Below are positions 12,007-24,834 of a DNA stretch of 64,000 nt, piece by piece (the first letter of the stretch is position 1; each line of letters begins with the position of its first letter). The notes beneath the pieces were generated by a model that was not told the origin of the DNA, made no database searches, and saw only the letters and a program-made list of their open reading frames with translations. Position numbers and translations under genes: made by a program. This stretch comes from Allacma fusca (lineage: Eukaryota; Arthropoda; Collembola; Symphypleona; Sminthuridae): positions 46,783,450 to 46,847,449 of the forward strand of contig OX359250.1 of assembly GCA_947179485.1 (NCBI GenBank). Reading direction: 5' to 3'.

Positions 12007-13060
12007 GTGAATGTTGTGACAAAATCTTCAGAGTGTGTCATTCCTGATATGTGTCCAAATTAGTTTTTTTCTTTCTTGCTGCAACTACTACTTTTCCTTG
12101 TATTTTTGACACCAATTATTGCAGTATCGTAGAAATTCCATTGAGAGTGGTGTGTGAATAATTGATTGACAGTGTGATTAAGTATATCTACATTGCCTCA
12201 CTGGCTATTATTCCTCTAGACAACATTTGGCATGGATGTGTGTGCTAGGTAGCGTAAAAATAATTTCCTCATATTGGTTTCTTCCATTCTTTTCCCGGAC
12301 TTTCAACACAATTCTTTACTCACTTGTAATAATTAATTACTCATTGTCAGTGTGCCATATATACCTACTTAAAATTATGTTACTAATACATGATGCATGT
12401 ATTGGTTATTATAGCAAATAGCAATATACTTGTATGTATCTGCATTTTTTACTGCAACTGCAAGTATAAAAAAAAAGGGTTTTGAAGCTTCTCGGGCGTA
12501 AAATATTATACTAGAGCTCTTTCCACCCAACTAAAAAAGTATAAAGTTTTGCTGGGTCTTTCCGCGTGGAGATTTCTTCTTGGCTTTGTTGTAAATATAT
12601 AAATTACTCAAGTAAGTTTGCCGGTTTTTCGGGAGTCTAATGCGGTGTTTGTTCCTTCTCTGTCACATCTTCTCTAACAGGACTGGTTGTTTCTCTTGAA
12701 TTAAATCTTGAGGAGGTGTGTTGTTAGTTTGAATAATCTGCGAAAAGCACATATATAAATTGAAACTTTGGTAATTAAGCTGTAACCGGGAATTAACCAA
12801 GTACTAACGCATATGACCTTCTACTTAGGTTTTGGTGAGATGCTGAAATTTGAAGCAGAAGTAAAAAAAAAAAAGTCTGAGATGGTTATCTTGGGCGTAA
12901 ACGATATAATACATTGAATAATTCGCAGTCGAAACAATAATACTCATTGTTGTATTGGCTCCGTTTGTGATTTTGAAGCGTAAAAATTAGGATGTAGAAG
13001 ATGAGTTTCATAGACCGGGAAATTAAATTGGTTTGTGTGTATGTCACATTTGTGTGATAG
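12007..13060 (+). other. Intron
   Basis: From donor GTGAAT at 12007 to acceptor TGTGATAG at 13060. AT-rich, no coding signal or repeat seen. Confidence 0.6.
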
Positions 13061-14907
13061 ATGCGATTCCGCAACCGTCGGAAACCAATGCTGTAACTGG
13101 AGGGGGAGATAGCCGTGGAGACGTTGTCATTCAAGAAATTCACTTTTCTGATGCTCTGCCACAGGATCAGCCACGGGACGGAGAGGGGTCGACTGAGGTC
13201 TTGGCAGATGGAGATTTCTCCAGTCGAGCAGTCCCCGCCACGGAACCTTCAGTTCGAACTTCCTTTGAAGAGTCCGTGAAGAGTCCCGTGAGGGAAAGAC
13301 TCATTCCCATAGAAAAGGAGGGGGGTGGTATACTTAGGAATAATGGTGCAGGGTCTGCAGGAGTTGAAATTACAGAGATCACTGATGAGGATGATATTAT
13401 TGAGGAGTTAGCTGAGGTCACTGAGGAGGACGAGTCGGAGAGTACCGTCCTGTCTCTTGACATCCGAGACGAGAGAGTCACTCAACCCCAACCCGCAGTT
13501 AGTCATCAGGAGCATGTAGTCACAGAGATCGTGGAGGTTCCTATCGAAGACGTTCCTATCGTGAAGGTCCCGATCAAGGAGGTCTCGATCGAGGAGGTCC
13601 CGATCGTGGAGGTCCCGATCGTAGAGGTCCCAATCGTGGAGGAAACTTTAGTAAAAACTAGAGTGGAGCCCAAAAAAATTGAAATTACTCTTCCCAGTAG
13701 CCTTCCAACGGACACCCCCATCGAAGTCCTAAGTAGGGGCCAGACGGAGCTGCAACAACGAGCCGATCAATTGATAAATGAGCTTTCTTCCGAAGCATCC
13801 CTGCCGATCCGAGTGGTGGAGCCTCAAGTCGTTGAGAGAGTTCAGGCTCAAGTCCGTGACATTCAAGGAATTTCTGATGAATTGGATGAAATTGTGGAAG
13901 AATTACAATCCAAGAGTTTGGATACTCAAGCCCGAGCACAACAAGGAATTCAGAGTTTAGGGGAGACTCGTGGTTCGGATGTGGAAAAAATGTTGCAAGG
14001 CGTATCACTAGGTCAGGGTCAGGGTCAAGTTGAAGTAAGGTTACAAGATAGAGTAGATGACCTTGACGATAGACTTGGGGCAATTTTGACAGATACTCAA
14101 GGCAGATTAGATGATATTCAAGTGGAACTTCCCGAGGAGATTGACGAACAATTTTTGGAGAGATTGGAGCAACTCCAAAGAAGTAGAAGAGGTGGAAGTG
14201 AGTCCGAGGAGGTAGAGTCAGATGAGAATGATTCACAGATTGAGCAAGATCTAGCTGAGGTAGGGAAATTGGGAGAAGAGAAAATAAGTCAAGTGACCCG
14301 AGACGGAAGTCAGCTCGAGAGTTCCAGTCAAGTAACAAGGGATGAGTTAGTCCCTGTAGGAGGTGGGACAGATGTGACCACAAGTCATACTCAAGCGGCC
14401 GCTGAGGCTGCTCACACTGCTGTCAATGATGTTATAGAAGCTGCCTTGTCAACCCTGAATTCCCAGCAGGTCGTCCTCACACTACCAACTGAGTCCCCTG
14501 AGGTTCCGGTTGAGGAGGAAGTCATTTTACCCACACAGGCCTCTCCTCGGTCCCTCAAGCAGCACGTTAGGTTTGAAGGGTTTGACAAAGTTGAGGATAA
14601 CTCAGATGAAGAAAGGTACAGTCCCAGTTCCAGTTCTAGCCCACCCAGTAGTGTTGAGAACTTGAGAGATGCTACGATGACAGCAGAGGCAGGAAGTACG
14701 GAAATGAGTGCGAAAGTTTCAAAGGACTCTCCTTCATTACCCAGCATTTCCACAAAAGACAGCACAAAAAGTACCCCTGAGAATGAAGGAGACAAACTGC
14801 CTCCTACCTCCACTGCCTCAACTACTTCCTCTGTTGCCAAAGTCCCTCTTCGTCAGTCGTCAAGTGACTCTGAAGAACATTCAGATTCTGGTGCGGATAC
14901 GAAATGA
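13061..14907 (+). CDS. Alternative terminal exon: acidic, Val/Ile-Pro repeat and coiled-coil-like region
   Basis: Acceptor GTGTGATAG ends at 13060 and admits phase 1 (first residues DAIPQPSETN). The frame ends at TGA 14905-14907 with no good donor before it. About 615 residues. The N-terminal third is acidic (ITDEDDIIEELAEVTEEDE). Bases about 13530-13650 encode a tandem pentad-like repeat, variants of (V/I)E(E/V)VPI, in at least seven copies. The middle (13720-14170) is Gln/Glu/Leu-rich and looks helical. After a short conserved-looking stretch, HVRFEGFDKVEDNSDEERYS (about 14560), it becomes Ser/Thr-rich and ends SDSGADTK. It probably makes one alternative C-terminus of the giant gene. Confidence 0.75.
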
Positions 14908-17900
14908 CGGGGAATTTTGCGTAAGATTATCCTCATCCGATTTCTATTGATTTTCCTTTGCTCTGTCTCTCTATTCTCAAACTCTGTTTTGCTGTCTTCC
15001 TTATATATCTTCTGGTTGCTGTGGTTTTATCTCCTTTCCACCTATTTGCATTGCTATAGTGACGGCAGTGCTAAAAAAACCTGATATGACTACCTCGCGA
15101 CTTACTCGTTCTTAATTTTAAAATCTCTGTAAATTACTAACTCAACTCTCCTTATTTCCACCTCTGCTCCGAAAAACCTGGATATTCGGCATCCCAATTT
15201 GACTATCGTTGAGATGATTCCTTGGTAATCGATAATGATGTATAATTGGTCGTCAAACTTTTCTGAATTTTTTAAAACCATATCTCGATGACTGTATTAA
15301 TAATACCAAAATTGTACATGTACTTATTCCTATGTGTGGCGAATAAACCAACTCTTCGTTTTTGCTGCTTCCAAGCTTCCTCAACATGCAGTGTTATGAC
15401 CCGGAGTCTTTGGACATAGGCTCCAATAATGTATGTATAAGTTCATTGTTACTGTGTGTGTGTGTGTGTTGTCACAGACTGCAGTAGTAATTTAACGTAA
15501 GGGAAAAAACGCGCTTGGAAATCGTATCGAAATTTGCAGTCCAAAATGCTACTGTCTGGCGTCCAGTAGTCATATCATCGCCTGCTTGCTCTTCAAAATG
15601 GTGTCTTCAAAATTGGAAAATTAAGCTAAAATGCGAAAGAAAAGGAGTAAACACTTTACCGTCGGAATGTTGGGAATCCTGTACATGCTCCAGGTGCACA
15701 AACAAAGGTTCATACCTTTCTTCAATGCTTGCAAAAACATTTAATAAATATAAAAACCTTCTAAGAGTTGAGTCCTTCTGTGTACAAATTTTAAGGGTTT
15801 CTGAAAATATCAGTCATTTCACGCGCCGCGACAAATCTGTCCACGATTCAAGAAAAAATGATGTGGGCTGTACTCTCAACTTATTTAATTACTAATATAC
15901 AATATCGTTTTACTTGCTGTGACGTAAAATTATGGGAGTTTGGGTAAATCTTGACGCATGTCACAGTTATGTGTACCTTGTTAGGTTTAGGTAAAGGTAT
16001 GGAATGAACAAACTCAAGATAATGGTCACGACCCGAATACTTGACTCCCGTGCTAGCTCTTTAGTGCATGGGTAGTATTGTTGTTTCAAATTCGAGGACG
16101 TTATTCGGATTTGGGGACTACGATGGATTTAGGTGTGAGTATATCTGTAAGTTAAAGAACACAGTCGTTTAGTTGGTGTTGGAATATGTTTCCGAAATAT
16201 GAAACGTCCTGGTACGGCCTGGAATGAATGCTGGGTTTAGTATTGAAGAAAGGGTAATTACTGGTACCAAAAAATATTTACCCTGGTACACGCGTATATT
16301 CCCTACGCATAATTCTTCGTAGTAAACTCCCCGGTTTTTTTTTACAAATTTGGTGCATAGAAGTAAATGCCCGATGTATAAAAATCCTCCGCGGAGTGTT
16401 CTTTAAAATTGCGCACCTGATTTTCGAATTCCCAAAGGCCGGGTATTGGTTTCTAGGTCAATCTTTTGACCGAAGTCAGTGCTTTTAGGAATTCCAGGAG
16501 TTTCTGACATATCATGCGCAATTTTTGGTATTTCTACTTGCTGGTCCTATTGGTAGATTATGAGATTTAACATCCTGATGTGAATTCAAAATGGAGACAG
16601 GAACAAGGTGGTTAGTCGTTTCAGCAACTACAGCTACCCTGGCAGTGATCCTTTCAGCAAAATTATTCTCATGAGTTACAACTGTTATGCAGCATCAAAA
16701 CTTCCGCACGCACTTTGGTTGTGTATTAATTGTAAGTCTATCTCCGTAAATTGCATGTCGTAAATATTCCTAGAAAAATTTTCTCTTACTTGTGTAATTA
16801 TTATTGGTTATTTGAAACTTGAGCATTACATTTTGATAGATTTTTTTTTCACGCTCATGTCCAGCTTGGAGTTTAGTATATCCTCCTTCTCAACAATATA
16901 TTTGCTTGCTTTCATATCGAAATTTGTCTCATGATTGGAAGCATAGGTAATTACCCGGGAGTATTAAGTTGGATTTGCTAGTCGTATCTACTGTTGTGAG
17001 CATGTGTCATGGTAACCGGCTGCTTGACATGTACCCCTAATTTATAATATCTACGGACGCAAGTACCTTGGATGAAACTGATATTATTATTCGATGTCAT
17101 CGACAACAAACCCACTTTGGCCATAGTCATATGTCCCATCGCTATCCCAATGAATTTTGAGGGAGTTTGCGAGTACCTGGCCTAAATTTCCAGCAGTCTC
17201 GTATTGGTTTACGCTGGAAGTAGTGTCAAGTTTTTGAATTTTGAACCCCCCATTGTTCATTCCAAAATTATAATTTTAAATCCTCTCATTTCTTACTCTA
17301 AAATGATCATTTTAAATCCCTTTAGACTTATTGAAAGTTGATTGAGCCAGCTTAATGATAGCCAGGCCCTTATTCCTTCAGTCCAATTTGGTTTTACCCC
17401 TTAACTCTTCAATTCATACGGATTTCCAGTTCCAGCTCGCAGTTGAGTTCTAAGTTTACTTTCCGACTCTATCGAAGTCCACACTAAAATTTCAAGTTGC
17501 AGTTGACCTATGAGTTTCAAGCTTGAGTCTGCATATTATATTCATGTGTCTCAACAAGAGTCAAAACGAATTAATTACATGCATTTTAGAATAAAATATT
17601 ATTTTAGATTTTGCATTTAATGAAAATGACATTGTTTTGTCTCTTCGAGGACGATATTCACATAGCATTTGTAAATGGACCCACGATACGATATGACATC
17701 TGTCAGGGTGGTCCATCTATTGAGAATGGAACTTTACAGTCAATTTAATTTAATTCACAGTAAAATTTTAATATGAGCCGAATATAAATATTATTATTCT
17801 TACGTAGAAGGTTCCTTGTAAGAAGTAAGGCTACGTCAATGTTTATAATTAGCTTGTTGTTATTTTCTTTTGTACTAGATACAGGAGGCCTAGGTAAATT

Positions 17901-20504
17901 TTATAGTTAAATATAGAAAAGAAACTGGGTTGAGTAAAGGACTGGTCAAAATTTGTCAATTTCAACTTAAATTTTGATTTGGCACAGTAAAATTTCCAGA
18001 TTTGGTCAAGGACTCAATAAAATTGACAACTTTAATTGTGTCAAATCAAAATGTGAGTGATGATTATTGGAAAAGATGAGCTCTTTTGCTCAACCTAGTT
18101 TTGTTTTTATTAACGCACTTTGAAAAACTTTGGGCATTTGAGACTTGAGGGAAATTAAATTTATTAAATGCCTATGATCCTTGTACCTTGCACGCAAACT
18201 GCTTGGCATTTAGCTCATCGCACATCCGCTCAGTCTTCCTCACCACTAGAGGGCATATCTGTGTTGTATCCTTTATACTTTAATTATTATGGCTATGTCT
18301 GACGTTCAGTGCGCAGAAAGCTTCTTTGAAATTCCATGGCTTCTTCGTAGTACATTTGTCTCGCATGCATTGCATATCTGTCACCATACATTAGGAAGTG
18401 TAGTTTGAATAAATCCGAAACCTGGTAGCAACAGGTGCCTCAATACCTGTGAGGAAGGCGGAAGTTTCCATCAAGCATAAAACGATCTTCTGCGCCTCTT
18501 TGTAGAACCCTCATCTCTCGACCCGGAGATTTGAATCAAGGGTAAATATCTTTGCAGAAAAGAACGCACGTAAAATACTTATCCCCGCCAAACCCTGGGC
18601 CCATGGGAGCTTAAAGAATAATACATGTCAGGAAATTTATAAGGGGCGAGAGGGGTTTGTGAATAATTGGTAACGTCGCTTTACGAAAACAAATCCGATC
18701 GACAGAGGGAAATTTGAGGCAGAAGGCTCGAAAAAATTAAATTAGCTCAAAAAGAGCTAACATGTCAAATATTTAAAAACATGGACTTTGTATACTGTAA
18801 GTACTTGACGTTTTTTTCATGTTACAGTACCAGGTTACAGTTAACAGACATTGACACAAGTTACAAATCCAGGAGTGAATTCTTAAAACAGATACTTAAA
18901 ATTGTGTAGTATTATTTTTGTCATTTGCATCATTGCACGTTCAGTTTTTATGCTTCTCATGGTTATGGATAGAGCATGATATTTATTGGTTATGATATTA
19001 TGCGATTTTATTTTACATACACGCACATGACTGGGGTTGTTCAATTTCGTAAACATAACCAAAGAAGGGCTTCCACGTCCATAATCATACTTTAGATATC
19101 CATATGAAGCCCAAGGGTTCAGAGTGACTTGATAAGTGTGCATATGTATACAGTGGACATGAAAAATTACATTCTGGGGCATCAAATCCGGAAGATAGAA
19201 TCCAAGGATGGCAGCATAAAATGCTAACAGTTTCTTCAATTCGTATGCGGAATGGTAACTAGATATCCATAGCTTACTAAATTAGAATGAGGAGGTACAC
19301 ATGAAATGTGCGAGACAAAAATATATACATACCTACACATAAATAGTTAGACTAAAGGAGTTTTTGGACCACATGATGAAACTCAAAAATATTCAGAGTA
19401 GTCCGCTATTGCAAAATACATTCATGGAAATAAATCAGCAGCACCAAATGAACTGGAAAAATAAGAGGGCAGCACCAAATGAGTCTAAAAATAATGTTTG
19501 TGAAACATTCAAACGAGAAGTTAATGTAAAAATTTAAAAAAGACGGATTGAATTATTATCTGTTACGTTTGTCCAGGAGCATTTGACGACCGTCATTAAA
19601 GTTTCATGAAGCGGAACCTCCTATTGGGTGTATGGATAAACTGGGTTCGGTGTGCATTCTGATCCAAAAAGCTAATTTGGAAATATACTTTTCGAGGTAG
19701 AAACTCAACATGGTGTTCCTTCGTGACCAAAAGTCTTTTCTTTGGCTGTCATAAGTTACATCTGTGAACTAACTGTGGAAACAGGAAGACGGTGACGAAG
19801 AAACCTTTGACGCGAGTAGGTGTTGTTGAAAATGTACCGAAATGTCAAAGTAAATCTTTGTACTATTATTTAAAAAATATTAATGTCTCAAGCGTTTCAT
19901 TCCTACCTCATGATTCTAATGAATGGGCTATCACTATTACCACACACGTAACGTAGAAACTGTAAGAACTTCATGTGGCTTTACAGAACGTCTGGAACGT
20001 ACAGCTAATTCTGGATTTGTGTCTCAAAATGCTATTGGTAATTACACTGTGGAGTATTTACGGATTCAGATTTAACAAATTAAAAATATTTGAGCTGAGG
20101 TAGAGAAATTTATGAAAACCAAGCCTTCCAAGATAGAGCTGCTGAAATAAACTTGTACTCACATGCCGTAGTCCATATACACATTAGATTACTTAAAATT
20201 ACCTGTACACATTAAAAACATGGTATATGTGACTTAGCCTCATGAGTTTTCCTCTAGTGGGTTAAATCAGTGGTTCTTTTGGATGGAAATGCATACTCAG
20301 TTGAGTTCACTATTATATTTTTTTGTTTTGACTCAGGTTATTTTTTTGGTTTGTGTCACCACCAGATTTGATTTCTCCCCAGATTGTTTGTCTTAATTTG
20401 ATTTTGAGTACAGTCGCAATTATTGTGGAACCGTTGCAGGCAACTACAATCAGATAAATGACGGAGAAATATAGAATGAGTATGAATGTGTTTTGGGAAT
20501 GTAG
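14908..20504 (+). other. 3' UTR of the 14907 ending, then long intron
   Basis: AATAAA at 15342-15347 is the likely end of the transcript that stops at 14907. The rest, to the acceptor GGGAATGTAG at 20504, is AT-rich. There is a TG microsatellite near 15455-15470. Frames of up to 126 codons (e.g. 15515-15895 +, 18883-19239 -) show no protein-like composition or splice context. Small exons could be hidden here. Confidence 0.5.
15342..15347 (+). terminator. Poly(A) signal AATAAA
   Basis: First canonical hexamer after the TGA at 14907, about 435 nt downstream. Confidence 0.45.
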
Positions 20505-21643
20505 TGTCAACAATACCAGGACATTTGCAAGACGTGTCTGCATCTCCCTCCCGTGTAGTAGAGAGTGTTGGTAGTTTCGACGAGTGTAAAGCCTTTTGGA
20601 TAGAGAAGGATATGGAAGAAAAGAAAAAGCGTGAATCCGTCGCATCCTCAGTCTCAATTGAGGAGTATCCAGAAGGTGGATTTGAAAATTCGGCTTTCAT
20701 TGGTGTGGACCGAATTGACCTCACAACTCATACTTCCGCCTCACCCATCGTCTCTACCTTTGTCAGCATGGACTTGTCCAGTGAAGGGCCTCGAGCAAGT
20801 ATCTCCGGGTCTGAGGAAAAACCTGGATCACAGAGAACACCCAGCCCTTATGAAATAGAGAGGACGAAGGAGGCAATCTTCCTTGACACAGATGACCCTG
20901 AACCCGAAGAGGAATATGATGAAGATGATATTGACCAAGAAACGCGTGTTGTCATTGACGCTCAATCCAAGGTCCAGCCCCCACAGAGTCCCTTTTTTGA
21001 CGAAGGAGAAGAGTCTTCACTTGAACACAAGGTAATCCCCCCATCCTCCCTAGACACGACCCACTCCTCCCTGCCCCGGAACACCCAAGTCAAGGAACAC
21101 TCTACAAGACAGGTGATTGAATTCGAAGAGCAGAGAACTGTCCGGGAAGAGATTACGGACTTTGGAGGAACCACAAAGGAAGTGAAGACAACATCCGAGA
21201 CCATCGTTAAGACCACCACTCTGGAAAAGAGTGAGTTCGAGACGAGTGAGAAGTTCCCTGAGACCAGTACTAGTTTTGCATGGGAAAAGGCTTCCTCCTC
21301 ACCTCAGCCCCAACCATCCGACACTTATGAAGACGAAGAACAATTGGCAAGAGTCACAGCCAGCTCATTGGTTTCCGAGATAGAGGAACAAGTTGAAGAA
21401 AAGTTGGCCTTAGAGAATGCCAATCAAGGAGGTTCCGACAGATACGCAACCAGCTCTACCAGTTTCAGTCAAGGGGACCGTTTCCAGGACATGCGTTCAG
21501 GATCACGACCCGCAACTACCATCACCACTACCACTACCACCACCACTACCGTTTGTACAAAGGCCTCTGCTCCTTCCAGTGTTGACATTACGGATGAGGA
21601 ACTCCTCTCCACTGGAGACATCTCTTCGCCTGAACTATTAAAG
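20505..21643 (+). CDS. Internal giant exon, acidic/Ser-Thr-rich
   Basis: Acceptor ends at 20504 and admits phase 1 (VSTIPGHLQD). The donor TTAAAG|GTAAAC after 21643 leaves phase 0, which matches the phase-0 acceptor at 22527, so this exon pairs specifically with the next one. About 380 residues, with EEE/DDD runs (about 20905-20940) and a Glu/Thr region around 21110-21240 (EFEEQRTVREEITDFGGTTK). A run of about ten threonines is encoded by ACCACT triplets near 21520. Disordered, no membrane segment, no domain recognised. Confidence 0.75.
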
Positions 21644-22527
21644 GTAAACATTTACTCTTGACCACATTTTTTTAGCAAATTAATTACACCGTTAGCATAA
21701 TCAGTTATCTCTCTTATTCACTAACTGTCCCCTTGTTGTTGGTCAAAACTATTCCCTCCCCTTTAATACCTACATTTCATGTGTGGCTGGACAATTCCCC
21801 ATGTCTTGTTGGCTTATTCCCACTTTCTATATCGTCGCCGGGCATTTCTAATAATTGGAGACTATTTAAGCACTTGACGATCGCTGGACAAATTGTTGCC
21901 GTTCCAGACGTCTAGACCACGTAGATATTTTCGCTAACGTTACAACTGTGAGAGCAACTCCTACAATCGCTGGATAAACAAAATATCGCTATGGTTGAGC
22001 GATTTATTTATTGCTCACGTCCTATGTGACACCACCTTAACAGACCCTAAACATGTAACAACCAACAGTATTTTTGTCAGAGCCTATACCAAGGACAGGG
22101 ACCTTGTCATGGTTAGGTTTGACTGACAGGACTAACTTTGGGAATAAATGGGTAACAATGGAACGAATAAAAAGAATTTTCCAGATCAATTTGGATCGCT
22201 CGTTAATTTTTGTATAATGGCCTGAGTCGATGAGCAAAATTTTAGAAAAGCTGGAAAATAATTTGCTACAAACTGTAGGAATAAAATACTGGATGAATCA
22301 CTCTCGTATGTGGGCTACAGAGGGGGTCAGATGTTATGAGCCACCCTGTACATGGCGAACTGTTTGCACTCCAATCCATTAGCACAAGTTTAAATTAATG
22401 GAACTGTAACCGAATAATACTAAAATTAAAAGCTCACAATTATAAGTGAGCTAATTATACGTGTATAATGTGCTGATGATTCAGTGAATTGAATGTGTAC
22501 TGACTGTATGGCTGTTTTGTCACGCAG
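21644..22527 (+). other. Intron
   Basis: From GTAAAC at 21644 to the strong acceptor CTGTTTTGTCACGCAG ending at 22527. No other feature seen. Confidence 0.65.
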
Positions 22528-24834
22528 CATCATCAGGCCTCCACCTCAACTGAGAGACGGGACTGGAGCCAAGTACCAGGAGCTGGAGACTCCACGGGAG
22601 CAGGTACTCCGGAAGCTTGTCAAACCATTGGATCATCCTCCTCCGGAGAATTTTACACTGCCAGAGAGGATGGAACGGTACGGAGCTCCAGTGATGACCC
22701 CACCAGACCCAAATCCTGGGATTCCTCTTTGCTGGGACAAGTCTCCACAAACTTTCCCACCTCGGGCTCCAGTGGGGCTTTGGAATACCAAACGGCTTTA
22801 AGTGCTGCTTCTGCTGATTCGTCTGAGAGCTATTTGGGAAGTTTATCCAGTGATGCCAGTGGGTCAGAGACATTAGTAGCATCGCAGATTGACCTTGGAC
22901 GGGAATTGCTTCAGGTAGATGAAGATGAAGATGACGATGAAGAAATAAGAGGAGCAACGACTCTAGAACACTCCCATCACAGCGAAGTCTCAGCGGAAGT
23001 TGCAGGTTCGGCAGAGGGTGAAACCTCTGGAGTTCCATTGTCAAGGTCAGTTCACTGTGAGGCTCTGCATGAAGAGATAAATAGGACTGTTGCGGGCCTG
23101 CCTGTGACTTTGACCTCGTCATCGTCTGGCACCACAGTTTGTACTCAGGTGGAAACCACATACGAAGCCAGAGTAAGGGGAGACCCAGAAATAGCGGATG
23201 ACCAGGAAGGAAATATTTTAGTATTGGAGCCTTTGAATCAATCCTCAACCACTACCCGTCCTGTCCGGACACATAGACGAGCTGAGAGCCAATCCTGGAA
23301 CGAGTCCTTGCTCTATGGAATTGAGGAGAAGATTGAAGATGAACAAACTAGGGATATCATATTTCCTGTGGAAGATGCTGATGAAATTTCGGATTTGTTC
23401 CTTCAGCATCACTCCGAAGAACTTGATGATCCAATTGAACGTCCAACGACTCCCGAGCCTAGGTTTTCCCCTCAAGGGGACGAACCTAAGAAATGTATTG
23501 TTTACTATCCAGGCTCATCATTTGACCAAAGCAAGGATTCCCTCGATGAAACTGAAGATACTTCTATTACAACAACTGACTTCTCAGTGGATCCCTTCGA
23601 TAGATCCCTGCCAAGGTTAGAAGATATTGAGGAAGAAGGTTCCCTGAAAAACTCCCCAAAGTCAGTACTTAGCCTGGAGATGGGATCCTTGGAAGATAGG
23701 AACGGGTTCTCGAACAATGGTAATGGGAATGGTAATGGGAATGGCGAGAAGGGAAGACCCGCTTCCAGAGAATCATCATCGTCACTCAATGAATTTGAAC
23801 GACTCGAGTCGGCCCTACTCCTTGAATACCAGGACAAGAGAGAAGAACCCGCTCTCTCTGAAATTGAAGAGGGTCATGAATCCCAAGTGTCTGAGGAGTC
23901 GGATGAGACGGAGATGTGTGGGGAACCCGACCCATACGATGCGGATGAGGATAATGATGACAAAATGATGAAAATATTTTCAGAGAAATTTGAGATTGTT
24001 GAAGATTCTCCAGAAATAACAGAAGTTCCGGAATACGCTGAGGAGGGAGTGGATCCCATGATTTACTTCTCAACAACCGTCATGGAGCCAAGATCCCCTG
24101 AAGCAAATACGAATACGGACACGAGTCAATGGGACGATTTCACTCAGCCCAAGAGCAGTGAGATTGTTGGTACTACGTCGGCTGACTCCAGTCTGGAATT
24201 CCGCATGCCCGATAGATACACTGCCCGTTATCCAGCAGCATCTTTGTCTCTGGAGTTGGACTCGTCCAGTGCAGCTCATCCTTCCCCAGGCTCTCACAAG
24301 GGAAGGTACTCAGATGGTCTGTGTAAAATGACCTCCAGTGGTGACTCATTGGAAGATCCACAAATTGTCATGGAAGTTTCCCGAGACTCTTTAGATTTGG
24401 AAGAAATTGAAGTTGACCCACCGACCGTTCCCCAACCGCTTGATCAGCACTCTTTGCCAAGTGGATCCGTTAGTAGAAATGAAATGTTTGACTCCCTCAC
24501 GGGTTCCCTTCCCGGTGCTGTCTCTCAAGTCATGACAGACTCGCTGGAGTTGCAGACAGGGCAGCCCCTGCCGTGTTTCTCAAGACAGCACATAATGGAG
24601 GAGAGTTTGGACTCATTAACAGGGAAATCAAGGGAAGAGCGATCGAGCGGAGATACCGGAGTTACTGCTGAAATGATTACTTCCACCGACTCTTTTGAAG
24701 GACAAGGTTTTATATCTTCCTCCGCAACCAGCACCACTGCCGATGCTGCTATGTGGTCAAGTGGAACTGGTTCAGCTGCCACACTTGTCTCTAGTCAAGA
24801 AGACCTTACCCTCGAGAATCAATTCTCTTCGTAA
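22528..24834 (+). CDS. Alternative terminal exon with repeated DSLE-type motifs
   Basis: Starts in phase 0 after acceptor GTCACGCAG and runs about 768 codons to TAA 24832-24834. The correct frame begins HHQASTSTERRDW; an overlapping frame to 22801 looks readable but is a shadow. The N-terminal part has pairs typical of disordered neuronal cytoskeletal tails, such as SGEFYTAREDG and GALEYQTALSAASADSSESY. The middle has a more ordered, possibly conserved core (SVHCEALHEEINRTVAGLP, about 23040-23110, and ILVLEPLNQS). A GNGNGNG run lies near 23730. The C-terminal part repeats short DSL(E/D/T) modules (SGDSLED, SRDSLDL, MFDSLTG, MTDSLEL, EESLDSL, STDSFEG). This DSLE style is what I associate with giant arthropod ankyrin isoforms, which is my main reason for that hypothesis. 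Confidence 0.77.
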   Translation, partial: HHQASTSTERRDWSQVPGAGDSTGAGTPEACQTIGSSSSGEFYTAREDGTVRSSSDDPTRPKSWDSSLLGQVSTNFPTSGSSGALEYQTALSAASADSSESYLGSLSSDASGSETLVASQIDLGRELLQVDEDEDDDEEIRGATTLEHSHHSEVSAEVAGSAEGETSGVPLSRSVHCEALHEEINRTVAGLPVTLTSSSSGTTVCTQVETTYEARVRGDPEIADDQEGNILVLEPLNQSSTTTRPVRTHRRAESQSWNESLLYGIEEKIEDEQTRDIIFPVEDADEISDLFLQHHSEELDDPIERPTTPEPRFSPQGDEPKKCIVYYPGSSFDQSKDSLDETEDTSITTTDFSVDPFDRSLPRLEDIEEEGSLKNSPKSVLSLEMGSLEDRNGFSNNGNGNGNGNGEKGRPASRESSSSLNEFERLESALLLEYQDKREEPALSEIEEGHESQVSEESDETEMCGEPDPYDADEDNDDKMMKIFSEKFEIVEDSPEITEVPEYAEEGVDPMIYFSTTVMEPRSPEANTNTDTSQWDDFTQPKSSEIVGTTSADSSLEFRMPDRYTARYPAASLSLELDSSSAAHPSPGSHKGRYSDGLCKMTSSGDSLEDPQIVMEVSRDSLDLEEIEVDPPTVPQPLDQHSLPSGSVSRNEMFDSLTGSLPGAVSQVMTDSLELQTGQPLPCFSRQHIMEESLDSLTGKSREERSSGDTGVTAEMITSTDSFEGQGFISSSATSTTADAAMWSSGTGSAATLVSSQEDLTLENQFSS

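Noticed and set aside
15515-15895. 126-codon frame in an intron
   Set aside because: Mixed composition, no splice sites around it, no family likeness; expected by chance in 5 kb.
22493-22801. 102-codon plus-strand frame beginning MCTDCMAVLS
   Set aside because: Overlaps the longer frame that continues to 24834. Phase 0 from donor 21643 selects the other frame.
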